Program-made: the position numbers and the translations under genes | Notes under the pieces: model-generated | Told to the model about the DNA's origin: nothing | Databases searched by the model: none | What the model saw: only the letters and a program-made list of their open reading frames with translations | Assembly (NCBI RefSeq): GCF_014202505.1 | Contig: NZ_JACHGW010000005.1 | Location: forward strand, 62,001-126,000 | Direction: 5' to 3' | DNA from: Armatimonas rosea | Lineage (GTDB): Bacteria > Armatimonadota > Armatimonadia > Armatimonadales > Armatimonadaceae | DNA: 64,000 nucleotides | Shown: positions 34,997-44,089 of the stretch, in pieces | Position numbering within the stretch: position 1 is the first letter of the stretch | Layout: every line of letters starts with the position of its first letter

Positions 34997-35691
34997 AGCA
35001 GCTTGGCGAGGGTAGCCAGTGCAGCTGTCTCGGTGCGTAGGGTGCGTGGTCCCAGCGAGACCGCCTGCGCTCCCACCGCCAGAATCTGCTTTTTCTCCGC
35101 TGCGGTGAAGCCACTCTCAGGCCCCACAAAGACAGACACCGTGTTACCTAGGTCGGGTGGAAGGTGCTGGCCACTCTCCTCGAGCAAGAGAGCCACGCCG
35201 ACAGCGTGAGCCAGGGCCTCGTCGAGACTACGGGTGTAGGTGACAGGGGGGAGGACACCCCGCCCCGACTGCTCCGCAGCGTTACGAATGAGCTCCTCCC
35301 AGCGTGCCACTTTCCGCTCGATCCGGTCGCGCTCCTCCAGCCGTGCCTGGGCTCTCTCGCTGGCGAAGAGCACAAAGCCAGCCGCCCCCAGCTCGGTGCC
35401 GTGCTGCAAGACCTGCTCGACCTTATCGCCTGTCTTGGGGAGCGCCTGAAAGACCGTCACCTGCCGCTCTGGCTCGGTAGTGACGGCTTGCCAAGCGCTG
35501 GTCAGGCGCGCCGAGACCCGCTTCTTCCCCAGTAGCTCCAAAGTCGCCATGGCCCAGCGATTCTGGCCATCGTGGAGACGGACTGGTTCGCCGGCTTGCA
35601 TCTTGAGGACATGGACAAGGTGGTGGGTCTTGTCCTCGGGGAGAAGCTGAAGCTCTCCAAGGGTGGGCTCGATAAAAAAACACTGGGGCAT
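34993..35691 (-). CDS. rsmE: 16S rRNA (uracil1498-N3)-methyltransferase
   Basis: 232 aa. An N-terminal PUA-like part (THHLVHVLKMQAGEPVRLHDG) and a C-terminal SPOUT knot with VFVGPESGFTAAEKKQI and VSLGPRTLRTETAALATL, exactly as in RsmE, which methylates U1498 of 16S rRNA using SAM. The ATG at 35691 is taken; seven extra codons upstream are possible. Convergent with the GNAT gene. Confidence 0.93.
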   Translation of the reverse strand: MPQCFFIEPTLGELQLLPEDKTHHLVHVLKMQAGEPVRLHDGQNRWAMATLELLGKKRVSARLTSAWQAVTTEPERQVTVFQALPKTGDKVEQVLQHGTELGAAGFVLFASERAQARLEERDRIERKVARWEELIRNAAEQSGRGVLPPVTYTRSLDEALAHAVGVALLLEESGQHLPPDLGNTVSVFVGPESGFTAAEKKQILAVGAQAVSLGPRTLRTETAALATLAKLL

Positions 35692-35785
35692 GGTGGCTCT
35701 TGCTGAAAACAATATTCTCTGGCACTATACCGCACGCGGACCTGACGAATGTTTTGCAAGCGGTGAGAGGGTATAGGAGGGAGCT

Positions 35786-38173
35786 ATGGAAGAGCAGCGG
35801 GAGAGTAAAGTGGCTGTGGTGGTAGTCCACGGAGTGGCATCGCAGATCGCGGGGCACAATCCCCGGGCGGTAACCAAGCTCCTACAAGGGATTACGTTCT
35901 ACGAGGAGGAGGGGACGGAGAGAAACGACTTCCCCCGTGCGGATCAGGTTATCACCAAGGTTCAGCGCAAGCGCTACAGTGGCTGGCTTGAAGAGACCTT
36001 CCAGATCGCAGCCCAGCCCGAGAACCGTGCCCTCCGCGATCCCGAGGGGGCTACGGAGGACCTGAAATTTACCCGCAAGCTCCTCGAGGGCTACATCCCT
36101 CCGTCCGTCGATGGCATCTACAATACGATCAAGTTTTGCGGAAAGCGTCTCTCCGGTGATCGCCGTGAGGGAAGTGGGGAGCTCCCTGTCGATGTATTTG
36201 AGGTCTACTGGAGCGATCTGTCGGCGGTGGGGACACAGCTTGCACGTATCTTTACGGGGCTCTACAGCCTCCTCTTTCACCTCACGGAGCTGGGGCGTCT
36301 TACCCTGGAGAGGTCTGAGGTCGCTCCCAAGGGCCTTGCCTTTCTCCATACAACAACAGGCTGGCTTCTGGGGCGTGTCTTACCCCTCCTCTTTTTGCCC
36401 ACGCTCTTCTTCTTGATGGGCCAGGTTCCCCTGGCATTTGAGCAGACGGCCCTTCGGATCTGTGTTGCCCTCCTGCCGGCACTCGGGATACTGGGGATGG
36501 CGATCGTTCGTGCCCAAAAGAAGAGTGATCTTGGGATTCTGCTCCTGGGAGCGGCGGCACTTGCGAGTGGACTGTTCCTCTTCCGATGGACAGCGAGTCC
36601 GCCCACGGCCTGGTACCAGCGTGCCAGCACTCTCCTGGTTGTGGAGTGGGGAGTGCTCTCCCTTGCGGTGATTGGGCTTCTGGTTGCACGGCTCCAGGCC
36701 TATGCTCCCTCCCTGACAACAATTATCAACCAAGCGTTCAGAGACGAGGCACGGGCTGTTCCCGCACAGACACGGGATATCCTGGCTCCCTTGGTTGTTG
36801 TGGCCCTCTGCGCCGTGACGGCCTCGGTGTTTCTCTTCCCGACACAACCGCGTCCGGTGCTCGCCGATCCCCCGACACTCTGGTTGATGAACCTTGCTTT
36901 GTTTTTCTACCGGGGCTGGCTTGTGGGGCTGGCTTTGGTTGGCAGCTTGGCTGTCACGAGCACGCTCTGGGCCATCGTCGGGCACCTGACGGCGTGGGCG
37001 ACTCCGAGGCGGAGCCAGGTCTGTGGAACCGCCGTTATCACGCTCTTGGTGCCCTTTTCGCTCTCTCTCTGGCTGGGCAATGGCTTCCTCGCTCTGGGAA
37101 ATAAGGTGATCTACCTCTGCTGCGAGCTCAACCTCCGCTCTGCGACTCTGCAAGCCCTGATGATGGGAAGAGACGACTCTCTTACCAAGCTGCGTATCCT
37201 CCAGAGATTTACGCGACAGCTTGATGTGGTCTTTGCTCCTCTGCCAAGCTGGTGCTACTACGCGGTGGGGGGGCTCGTGCTAGCGGTCATGAGTGCGGCG
37301 TTGGTGCTGCTGCCTTCGATCCTGCAGGAGGGAAAGAGCCCCCAGTCTGCGGTCACGAACCTAGATGCACGTGGGCACTGGCTCTCGCGTGGGTACAAGA
37401 TTCTCTGGGGAACGCTCGCGGTGCTGACTGCGTCCGCCATTGTCGATGGGGTGGCGAGTGCCTTTATGTTTGGGAGCAAGGCACAGCTGAATGCGACCAC
37501 CTCGGTGGTGGCAGTGAGCTCAACGGGAGCCCTGCTTCTCCTGGCACTGGTGTTTCAGGGGCAGCGCGTTGCCCAGGTGCTAGGAGCGACCGTGGGGGTG
37601 GGAATCGATGTCGACAACCACCTGCGGGAGCTGCCTGAAAAGGCAACACCACGTGCGCGCATCTTCAACCGCTATGTCTCGCTCCTACGCTACCTCGCCC
37701 ATGAAGACTACTCTCGCATTGTGATCGTTGCCCATAGCCAAGGGAGCGTGATCACGGCGGATCTGCTGCGCTATCTGGCGGCGGCTGACTTTGAGGGCTC
37801 TCACTCGGTGCTCAAGAGACTCCCTCCTATCTCACTATTCACCATGGGCTCACCGCTCCGGCAGCTCTACTACCTTCGGTTTCCGGACCTCTATGCCTGG
37901 GTTGTCGCACAGAATAACGGCCCCGATCCGTCGCAGCTTTTCAAGGTACAGACCTGGGTCAACGCCTACCGTAGCGGTGACTATGTGGGACGGCGGCTTC
38001 TCCAGGAAAATGGGGTGGGGGCACCCGACTGGACGACTACTCGGTTTGGCGAGGGAAACGAGGGGAACCGGGTCGAGTTTTGCATCGGTGAGGGAGCCCA
38101 CACCCACTACTGGGACTGGAGCGCTCCTGAGATCGCGCTGGAGCTGGATCGGCTGATCGCGGAGCAGGCCTAG
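35786..38173 (+). CDS. membrane-embedded alpha/beta hydrolase-like protein
   Basis: 795 aa. The first strand (VAVVVVHGVASQ) with an HG motif is at the very N-terminus; the nucleophile elbow VIVAHSQGSVITADLL (Ser about residue 650) comes near the C-terminus, followed by FTMGSPLRQLYYLRF and candidate acid and His (YRSGDYVGRR, GAHTHYW). Between these ends lie about 500 residues with some nine hydrophobic segments. This makes a lipase/esterase fold interrupted by a membrane domain. No named family is recognised. A phospholipid or sterol-type ester is possible. Ribosome-binding site ggagggag before the ATG. The 3' end overlaps holB by 4 bp. Confidence 0.65.
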   Translation: MEEQRESKVAVVVVHGVASQIAGHNPRAVTKLLQGITFYEEEGTERNDFPRADQVITKVQRKRYSGWLEETFQIAAQPENRALRDPEGATEDLKFTRKLLEGYIPPSVDGIYNTIKFCGKRLSGDRREGSGELPVDVFEVYWSDLSAVGTQLARIFTGLYSLLFHLTELGRLTLERSEVAPKGLAFLHTTTGWLLGRVLPLLFLPTLFFLMGQVPLAFEQTALRICVALLPALGILGMAIVRAQKKSDLGILLLGAAALASGLFLFRWTASPPTAWYQRASTLLVVEWGVLSLAVIGLLVARLQAYAPSLTTIINQAFRDEARAVPAQTRDILAPLVVVALCAVTASVFLFPTQPRPVLADPPTLWLMNLALFFYRGWLVGLALVGSLAVTSTLWAIVGHLTAWATPRRSQVCGTAVITLLVPFSLSLWLGNGFLALGNKVIYLCCELNLRSATLQALMMGRDDSLTKLRILQRFTRQLDVVFAPLPSWCYYAVGGLVLAVMSAALVLLPSILQEGKSPQSAVTNLDARGHWLSRGYKILWGTLAVLTASAIVDGVASAFMFGSKAQLNATTSVVAVSSTGALLLLALVFQGQRVAQVLGATVGVGIDVDNHLRELPEKATPRARIFNRYVSLLRYLAHEDYSRIVIVAHSQGSVITADLLRYLAAADFEGSHSVLKRLPPISLFTMGSPLRQLYYLRFPDLYAWVVAQNNGPDPSQLFKVQTWVNAYRSGDYVGRRLLQENGVGAPDWTTTRFGEGNEGNRVEFCIGEGAHTHYWDWSAPEIALELDRLIAEQA

Positions 38174-39189
38174 GGAGCCAGTTTCATGAGCAGGGCTTCA
38201 GTGGCCAGCTGCGCATTGGCGTTGCGTGCCAGGTGCCGACGGAACTGAAACAGAGTCTCAAGGCACTGGGCGAGCTGCTCGGGGCGGTACTTGGACGCGG
38301 CCTCACGCGCTTGGGTGCGGCGGTCTGTGTGAAGAATCGGGGCGTCTGGGCCACGAAGCGAGAGCTGTAAGAGATCCCCGTACCAGACTGCGAGCACATC
38401 AAGGGCTCGGCCCATGTCTCCGCGTGACGACTTCTCTTCAGTATCTTCTTCGCCTTTTTTTGCCTTGGGGGGAGCAGAGAGCTTGCGTAGGTCCTCGGCG
38501 AGGCGGAAAGCGGCAATGGAGGGGGAGAGGGCGATCCGATACGCGAGGTCAAGGAGCTGGCCACGCTGCTCTTGGAGCTCTCCTGTCTCGGCAAGACGGA
38601 GAGCACGGCCTGGGGCCCCCTCGGCATAGGCAGCAAGGGTCGCCGCATCAGGGATCCCCCGGTTGGTGAGGGCACGCTGAATCGTCTCACGGGGAACCGA
38701 CGAGAAGCGCACGACTTGGCAGCGCGAGAGGATAGTGGGCAGTACGCTGGTCACACTGGGTGCACAGAGGACGAACTGCACATAGGGGGGCGGTTCTTCC
38801 AGCGCCTTGAGGAGTGAGTTGGCCGACTCCTCATTAAAAGTCTCTGCACGCTCAAAGAGATAGACTCGGCGTGGGGCGTTGATGGGGGCAAAGCTTAGGT
38901 TTTCCAGAGCTCCGGGAGGATGCCCTGGTCGGCTCCAGAGCTGCCAGATGCGAGTAAGCTCTCCATCCGGCGCGACTCGCGTGAGATCAGGGTGCTGGTT
39001 CTCGGTGATGCGCTTGTTGTGCACAGGCGTGTTGCCAAAGAGAGCCTTGACAAAAGCGAGCGCTGTGGTTGTTTTGCCGACGCTATCGGGGCCGACAAAC
39101 AAGTAGGCTTGTGGAACAGCATCGCGCTCAAGAGCCGCTTTGAGGGTCGCAATCGCAGTCTCTTGGCCCAGAATCTCCGAGAATAGCAT
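38170..39189 (-). CDS. holB: DNA polymerase III delta' subunit
   Basis: 339 aa. AAA+ clamp-loader fold: MLFSEILGQETAIATLKAAL at the start, Walker A-type LFVGPDSVGKTTTALAF, RVYLFERAETFNEESANSLL and KALEEPPPYVQFVLCA, then TILSRCQVVRF, the delta' sensor region. The four-Cys zinc module seen in many delta' and tau proteins is missing here. It opens the beta clamp for loading at replication forks together with delta and gamma/tau. It ends convergent with the hydrolase gene. Confidence 0.88.
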   Translation of the reverse strand: MLFSEILGQETAIATLKAALERDAVPQAYLFVGPDSVGKTTTALAFVKALFGNTPVHNKRITENQHPDLTRVAPDGELTRIWQLWSRPGHPPGALENLSFAPINAPRRVYLFERAETFNEESANSLLKALEEPPPYVQFVLCAPSVTSVLPTILSRCQVVRFSSVPRETIQRALTNRGIPDAATLAAYAEGAPGRALRLAETGELQEQRGQLLDLAYRIALSPSIAAFRLAEDLRKLSAPPKAKKGEEDTEEKSSRGDMGRALDVLAVWYGDLLQLSLRGPDAPILHTDRRTQAREAASKYRPEQLAQCLETLFQFRRHLARNANAQLATEALLMKLAP

Positions 39190-39511
39190 CCTATCCTACG
39201 TTATACCCGATTCGGCTGAGCGAGGGAAGAAGAGAGGATTTTGGGAAGCCAAGTACCTGCGGGAGCGCCCGAAGCCCCGGTTAGGGAAGCGGCCTCTATT
39301 CTTTTATCACCTCCACCGATAATCTCATGGAAATCAGCTGGTGCCCGAAAACATAGGTAGCTACAGTAAAAAGAAAGTGTCTTGTGTACGCATTGCACGA
39401 TGATAGGGTTAGTCGCAAGTATATTGCAGTACCGAATGTTGATTGCTAAAAAAATAGCCTGAGAACCAGGTTGTTGCACCACAGGATGATCATGGTTTGT
39501 GGAGGACAAGT
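39190..39511. other. intergenic region before the exosortase/EPS locus
   Basis: 322 bp between the divergent holB and the epimerase gene. No ORF, tRNA or clear hairpin terminator is found. The sequence turns from GC-rich to AT-rich at about 39290, the border of the lower-GC locus. A ribosome-binding site ggagg is at 39501-39505. No promoter can be named with confidence. Confidence 0.4.
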
Positions 39512-40498
39512 ATGTTGCGAAAAGCGTTAGTAACAGGAGGAGGCGGGTTTATTGGGAGTCACCTTGTCGATCTTCTCCTGAAAGAAGGTTGGCACGTTCG
39601 TGTTCTCGATAACTTTAGCACAGGGACACTTGGGAATCTCTTTTGGTGCGCAGATCAGGTTGAGGTCGTTGAGGGGGATATCCGGAATAAAGAAATCTGC
39701 CAGACCGCATGTAGTGGAGTAGATACTGTCTTTCATCTGGCTGGTATGGCGTCCGTGGGAGACTCGATTGCGAATCCACTTTTAGCCCATGAAGTTAACC
39801 TGACGGGCACACTGAATATGTTACTTGCCGCACGTGATGCGAAGGCTCGTCGTTTTGTTTTCTCGTCGTCAACGTCTGTATATGGCAATGCTGAGACAGT
39901 GCCCACCAATGAGAATCAAAAAATTGCACCTCTCTCTCCCTATGCTTCGCAAAAAGCAACTGGTGAGTATTACTGTAGGAATTTTTATGATGTATTTGGT
40001 TTGGAGACTGTAATTCTTCGCTATTTTAATGTTTTTGGTCCGAGACAGAACGCAAATTCGGGTTATGCTGCTGCTATTCCGCGATTTGTTCAAGCTGCGA
40101 TTGACGATAGACAGCCTATTATTTTTGGAGACGGCTTGCAAACTCGTGACTTTGTCTATGCAGGGAACGTTGCATTTGCAAACCTGCGTGCTTCTCTGGC
40201 TGATGGGGTTGCAGGTCATTCTTTCAATATTGGAAGCGGAGATTCTATCTCACTTTTGGATCTACTGTCTGAGCTACGTCAAACAACCGGTGCACCGTTG
40301 GAGCCAGAGTTCCAGCCTGCTCGTCTTGGGGAAGTCCGTCACTCACGCGCCGACATCTCTAAGGCTATCGCTCTCCTTGGGTACGCACCCCATGTCCCCT
40401 TTGGGGAAGGGATACGACGTACGGTTGAAGAGGCGAAGGCTGATCGGACTGTCCCTGAAGCCAAGGTCGGCACCTACTCTCAAAGGGCTTCTGCATAA
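39512..40498 (+). CDS. NAD-dependent sugar epimerase (UDP-glucose 4-epimerase/WbpP-like)
   Basis: 328 aa extended SDR: ALVTGGGGFIGSHLVDLLL, DNFSTGTLGNL, VFSSSTSVYGNA with the active-site Ser-Ser-Thr, the YxxxK pair in SPYASQKATGEYYC, and the substrate region FGPRQNANSGYAAAIPRF. It is typical of NDP-sugar 4-epimerases/dehydratases of exopolysaccharide loci. Translation signals are good (ggagg 7 nt before ATG). First gene of the unit with exosortase, EpsI-like and glycosyltransferase. Confidence 0.85.
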   Translation: MLRKALVTGGGGFIGSHLVDLLLKEGWHVRVLDNFSTGTLGNLFWCADQVEVVEGDIRNKEICQTACSGVDTVFHLAGMASVGDSIANPLLAHEVNLTGTLNMLLAARDAKARRFVFSSSTSVYGNAETVPTNENQKIAPLSPYASQKATGEYYCRNFYDVFGLETVILRYFNVFGPRQNANSGYAAAIPRFVQAAIDDRQPIIFGDGLQTRDFVYAGNVAFANLRASLADGVAGHSFNIGSGDSISLLDLLSELRQTTGAPLEPEFQPARLGEVRHSRADISKAIALLGYAPHVPFGEGIRRTVEEAKADRTVPEAKVGTYSQRASA

Positions 40499-40501
40499 GT
40501 G

Positions 40502-41446
40502 ATGGAGAGCAAAAACACCACGTTGTCCGTTTCCTCACAGCGCATCTCCTTGCTGAGTGGGGGGATCATCTTCGTACTGGTGTTGTTGCTTGCCTTTAGT
40601 GCACTGGGTTTTCTTGTGACTGTCTGGCGAGAGGACCCTGGCCTCTCCCACGGGCCCATACTTTTTCTGATTACTGGTGGGCTTTTATGGATGAAGCGCA
40701 GTCAGTTACGTACTTGGGAGAGTGCTAATCCTCAAGGGTTAGTTTTGTTAGTCTTGGCATCCTTGCTTTTGGTTGGCTCTGTAGTTGCAGATATCGCCTT
40801 TCTACAGCCACTTTCTTTTTTTACTATATTGCTAAGTGGTATTTTGTTCCTGGGGGGACGTGAAGCGTTTCTACTCTGCCTAGGGCCTATTGGACTGCTT
40901 GGTTTTTCAATACCATGGCCAACAACTCTCGTATCTGCAATATCTTTCCCGTTACAACTGTTTAGCAGTGCGTATGCTGCATTATTCGCAGGCATGCTAG
41001 GTATGCCAATTCACAGAAATGGTGTTGAAATCTTTGTGACTTCCGAGTCGGGTGATAAGGTTATTTATTCGATAATTGTCGCGCAGAAATGTAGTGGCTT
41101 GACATCGCTGATGGTGTTACTTGCCTTCACCTATCTCATTGCCTACTTTACTCCTGTGCGATGGTGGGGGCGGTTGCTCATGATGAGTGCGGTGGCCCCG
41201 CTCGCCCTCTTTGGGAACGCTGTTCGTCTAACAATTATCTTACTCGTGGGAGGCCATTATGGAGCGAAGCCTGCCCAGTGGGTTCATGATAATGAGCAAC
41301 CTATCTTAATTTTTCTCTGTAGTTTTGGTCTGTTGGGACTTAGGGCACTTTTGATGCGTTGGATTCCGCTTGGGGACTCGACTGCAGGTATTGTGACCCC
41401 CGAACTTGATGAGACACCTGATAAGACAAGTGAGGCAGAGGTATGA
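40502..41446 (+). CDS. exosortase
   Basis: 314 aa, about eight hydrophobic segments. The three catalytic residues of the exosortase/archaeosortase family are all found: Cys in AQKCSGL (about residue 197), Arg in GNAVRLT (about 242) and His in WVHDNEQ (about 262); the N-terminal pattern PGLSHGPILFL is the usual one. It cleaves PEP-CTERM-type signals in the inner membrane and hands the protein on, often for glycosylation. A GTG three bases upstream is another possible start. Follows the epimerase at once; its last bases overlap the EpsI-like gene (ATGA). Confidence 0.9.
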   Translation: MESKNTTLSVSSQRISLLSGGIIFVLVLLLAFSALGFLVTVWREDPGLSHGPILFLITGGLLWMKRSQLRTWESANPQGLVLLVLASLLLVGSVVADIAFLQPLSFFTILLSGILFLGGREAFLLCLGPIGLLGFSIPWPTTLVSAISFPLQLFSSAYAALFAGMLGMPIHRNGVEIFVTSESGDKVIYSIIVAQKCSGLTSLMVLLAFTYLIAYFTPVRWWGRLLMMSAVAPLALFGNAVRLTIILLVGGHYGAKPAQWVHDNEQPILIFLCSFGLLGLRALLMRWIPLGDSTAGIVTPELDETPDKTSEAEV

Positions 41447-42081
41447 TTGCTCGTTACCGACTATTATATTTGATCTGCATCTTAGTCGTTACGGTAGTTG
41501 GTAGTTTTTATAGTCGTCGAGTTGAATCCATTGCATCGACAAAAGTCGACTACTTTCAAGATCTACCCCTCCAGTATCGAGATTGGTCGATAACTCCCAG
41601 TGTTATCTCGGAGTCCGATCGAACTGTGCTACGGCCTGATGCGGTTACCTTAAGGCGATATAGTTCCCCAAATGGAGAGATAGTAGATCTAGCTGTCATT
41701 GCTGGTCATCGAAAACAAACGGTTCATACACCCAGTTTTTGTATGGTGGGAGGAGGGTGGAACACTCTTACGGAAGACAGTATTACATTAACTATAGCCG
41801 GAAACAAAGTGCCAATGCGGCGCGCGTTGATGGAGAATGAAGGTCATAGAGCCATGATGACTTATTTCTTTACGGATGGTGCCCTGTGCCTAGAAAGTCT
41901 GCCAAAGTTCCAGTTTGAGTTATTCAAGCGCCGCTTGCGTGGTGTGATTTCACAGGGGGCTCTTGTTCGAGTTATCGTGCCTGTCTTGGGGGATACTGAG
42001 ACAGCGACCCATCTCTCTGACGATTTCGCAGTAAGTATAATGCCCGAACTGTTGGAGCAGCTTCGTCGACAAAATCGTTAG
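41443..42081 (+). CDS. EpsI-like exosortase-associated protein (DUF3485)
   Basis: 212 aa. One N-terminal membrane segment (LLYLICILVVTVVGSFY), then a periplasmic domain with the family motif HTPSFCMVGGGW (Cys about residue 100; usually H-x-P-x-x-C-x-x-x-x-G-W), MENEGHRAMMTYFF and a final predicted helix. Proteins of this type are encoded next to, or fused to, exosortases and are needed for exopolysaccharide production, but their exact activity is unknown. Coupled to the exosortase by a 4-bp overlap. Confidence 0.85.
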   Translation: MIARYRLLYLICILVVTVVGSFYSRRVESIASTKVDYFQDLPLQYRDWSITPSVISESDRTVLRPDAVTLRRYSSPNGEIVDLAVIAGHRKQTVHTPSFCMVGGGWNTLTEDSITLTIAGNKVPMRRALMENEGHRAMMTYFFTDGALCLESLPKFQFELFKRRLRGVISQGALVRVIVPVLGDTETATHLSDDFAVSIMPELLEQLRRQNR

Positions 42082-42188
42082 ATGGCTAATTGGAATGATA
42101 TCCCTAAGGAGCATCAAAGGATCTCAGTAGTCGTACTGCACAATTTTTGCCGATAGGCCATCTTACATTTTAGAGGAGTAGGGACCAC

Positions 42189-43964
42189 TTGGCTTTCAAT
42201 TTTAAATATAAGAAAAAAAAACGTTTATCTGATGATACGAATACGGTGCCAGTAGAGAGAATGGCTAGTGAGGCGTCTACTACACTAGCACCCAGTGAGA
42301 CCCTATTTCAGAGATTCTTGTTGATCGTTTTTCTATTAGGCCTCCCGATAGTTATATATGTTATATACTATAAGGCGATGTTTCCTGGTCTCGTAAATAG
42401 TGATGCACTCGATTATGCTCAGATTGCACGTAATCTAAGTAAAGGGAGAGGTTTTACTACTTATTTTTTGAGGCCGTTGGCATTAACTCATGGTGATAAC
42501 GTTTTTCGGCAGCCGGATCTTACACATGGTCCCCTTTTTCCTGTTGTCCTTGCTGTTGCATTTGTAGCTCGTGGTGCTACAGATGCTATTGTTGCTTATA
42601 TTTCAGGGGTTTTTTACTTGCTTACTGTGCCTGTTGTGTATTGGCTCGGTAGACGGATTTTTAGCTCTGTTGTGGGATTTATTGGTGCCTTGATTTTTAT
42701 GGCGAATCCATTGATACTACAATACTCAGTATCTGGGTTGCCAATTACCTTGCAGATATTTGTAGTTACCTGCTTATTGTTAGTTGTTTATAGTTTAGCC
42801 AGTAAGTCTCAAGGTGAGAATAGTTCGCCATTACCGCGGGGAGAGCTGGTATTGTGTGCGGGATTGGTTGGTGGGCTCTATCTCATCGATCCTGTTTTCT
42901 TATATGTTGTACCTGTAATCACGATTGCGGTCATGTCATTGACACGGGGGCGGTGGGGTAAGTCATTACCCTTGTATGGGGTAACCCTTTTAATCGTTAT
43001 CGTTCCTTGGATGATTCGTAATGGGCAACTAACGGGAAATCCCTTCTTTGGTCTGCGTAGTATGGAAGTATGGATGGGGACAAAGGACTACTATCCTGGA
43101 GCACTTGCCTATCGGACAATGCCGCAAGATCTGATACCTGGGGTTGGTTTGTATAAGGCGGTTGTGAGAAAAATCTTCTTAGGAGCGGGGGAAGTTGTGC
43201 AGGGGTTCCCCCAGGTGAGTGCTAGCTGGATGCTTGCATTCCTTTTGCCTAGTTTGCTTTTTCGTTTTCGGGATGGCGCGACCAATGTGGTTCGTCGTGT
43301 GATGATGTATTGCTTCTTGGGAATTCTGGTGGGAATGCTGCCTTTTGGGGTTGAATTACCGCTTTTTGCACCACTCATTCCAACGATGCTACTATTTGCC
43401 ATTGCCTATCTTCTTCAGTTGATAGAGCAATCGCGCGTGCCACGTTCCACGATTACCCTCGTTACGGTGCTTTTAACAGGAGCTGTTATCCTACCTCTTC
43501 TGCGAGATGTGTTCCTTCTTGATAAGCCGAAACTCGCAGGGGCCGTAAATTTTTCACGTTTTCTACAACAAAATGCCGATAAAGAAGATGTGGTATTGAC
43601 AGACCAACCTTGGCTTGTTTCTTGGTATGCGGATCGCCCCGCAATCTGGGCTCCGGCTGTCGATGGAAATATTAAGCTGTTCCGGAAACGATTTTCTGGG
43701 CTGCGCTGGCTTCTAGTAACAGATGAGGTGCGTAGCTTTTCCCCTGAATGGAGTCAGGTTTACACAGTCTTCTTTCAGTGGAATACAATCTATGGGCAGG
43801 CAAAAAATGCAGGGCGCCCTCTGCCAGCACCTCTGGTGGTACAAGGGGCTCCGTTCATTCTTGTTGATGCTCTGAATGGTTTTACCGTGTTAGCACCTGT
43901 GGCAGGAAGCCCGCCTGAGGTTATACTGGCTGTCTTGCCGAAAGGTGCTACGGGATCGAATTAG
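42189..43964 (+). CDS. GT39-like membrane glycosyltransferase
   Basis: 591 aa from a TTG with gaggag upstream; an ATG 24 codons later is possible. After a first helix (FLLIVFLLGLPIVIYVIYY) comes SDALDYAQIARNLSKGRGF, the acidic loop of GT39-type transferases that take sugars from polyprenyl carriers; about ten more hydrophobic segments follow. In this locus it could glycosylate the exosortase substrate or work on the polysaccharide. AT-richer than the flanking chromosome. Confidence 0.75.
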   Translation: MAFNFKYKKKKRLSDDTNTVPVERMASEASTTLAPSETLFQRFLLIVFLLGLPIVIYVIYYKAMFPGLVNSDALDYAQIARNLSKGRGFTTYFLRPLALTHGDNVFRQPDLTHGPLFPVVLAVAFVARGATDAIVAYISGVFYLLTVPVVYWLGRRIFSSVVGFIGALIFMANPLILQYSVSGLPITLQIFVVTCLLLVVYSLASKSQGENSSPLPRGELVLCAGLVGGLYLIDPVFLYVVPVITIAVMSLTRGRWGKSLPLYGVTLLIVIVPWMIRNGQLTGNPFFGLRSMEVWMGTKDYYPGALAYRTMPQDLIPGVGLYKAVVRKIFLGAGEVVQGFPQVSASWMLAFLLPSLLFRFRDGATNVVRRVMMYCFLGILVGMLPFGVELPLFAPLIPTMLLFAIAYLLQLIEQSRVPRSTITLVTVLLTGAVILPLLRDVFLLDKPKLAGAVNFSRFLQQNADKEDVVLTDQPWLVSWYADRPAIWAPAVDGNIKLFRKRFSGLRWLLVTDEVRSFSPEWSQVYTVFFQWNTIYGQAKNAGRPLPAPLVVQGAPFILVDALNGFTVLAPVAGSPPEVILAVLPKGATGSN

Positions 43965-43970
43965 GGGAAC

Positions 43971-43999
43971 TTCCAGCACGCAAGAATATGCTGTATAAT
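43971..43999 (+). promoter_or_regulatory. candidate promoter of the PEP-CTERM-like gene
   Basis: TTCCAG (43971-43976), 17-bp spacer, TATAAT (43994-43999). The -35 is weak. It would give a leader of about 85 nt before the ATG at 44090, so this gene may be made separately from the operon upstream. Confidence 0.45.
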
Positions 44000-44089
44000 T
44001 TGGATAGTTCTCAACGAGTTCACTGTAGTTACTTACCCAAAAGGGACGAGCTACAGATGATAATCCTCAAAAAGAAAGGAGGTGAAAAA

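Noticed and set aside
39190-39511. A c-di-GMP (GEMM) riboswitch before the exosortase locus
   Set aside because: The region has some purine-rich hairpins but lacks the conserved gggacgcaaagcc-type core.
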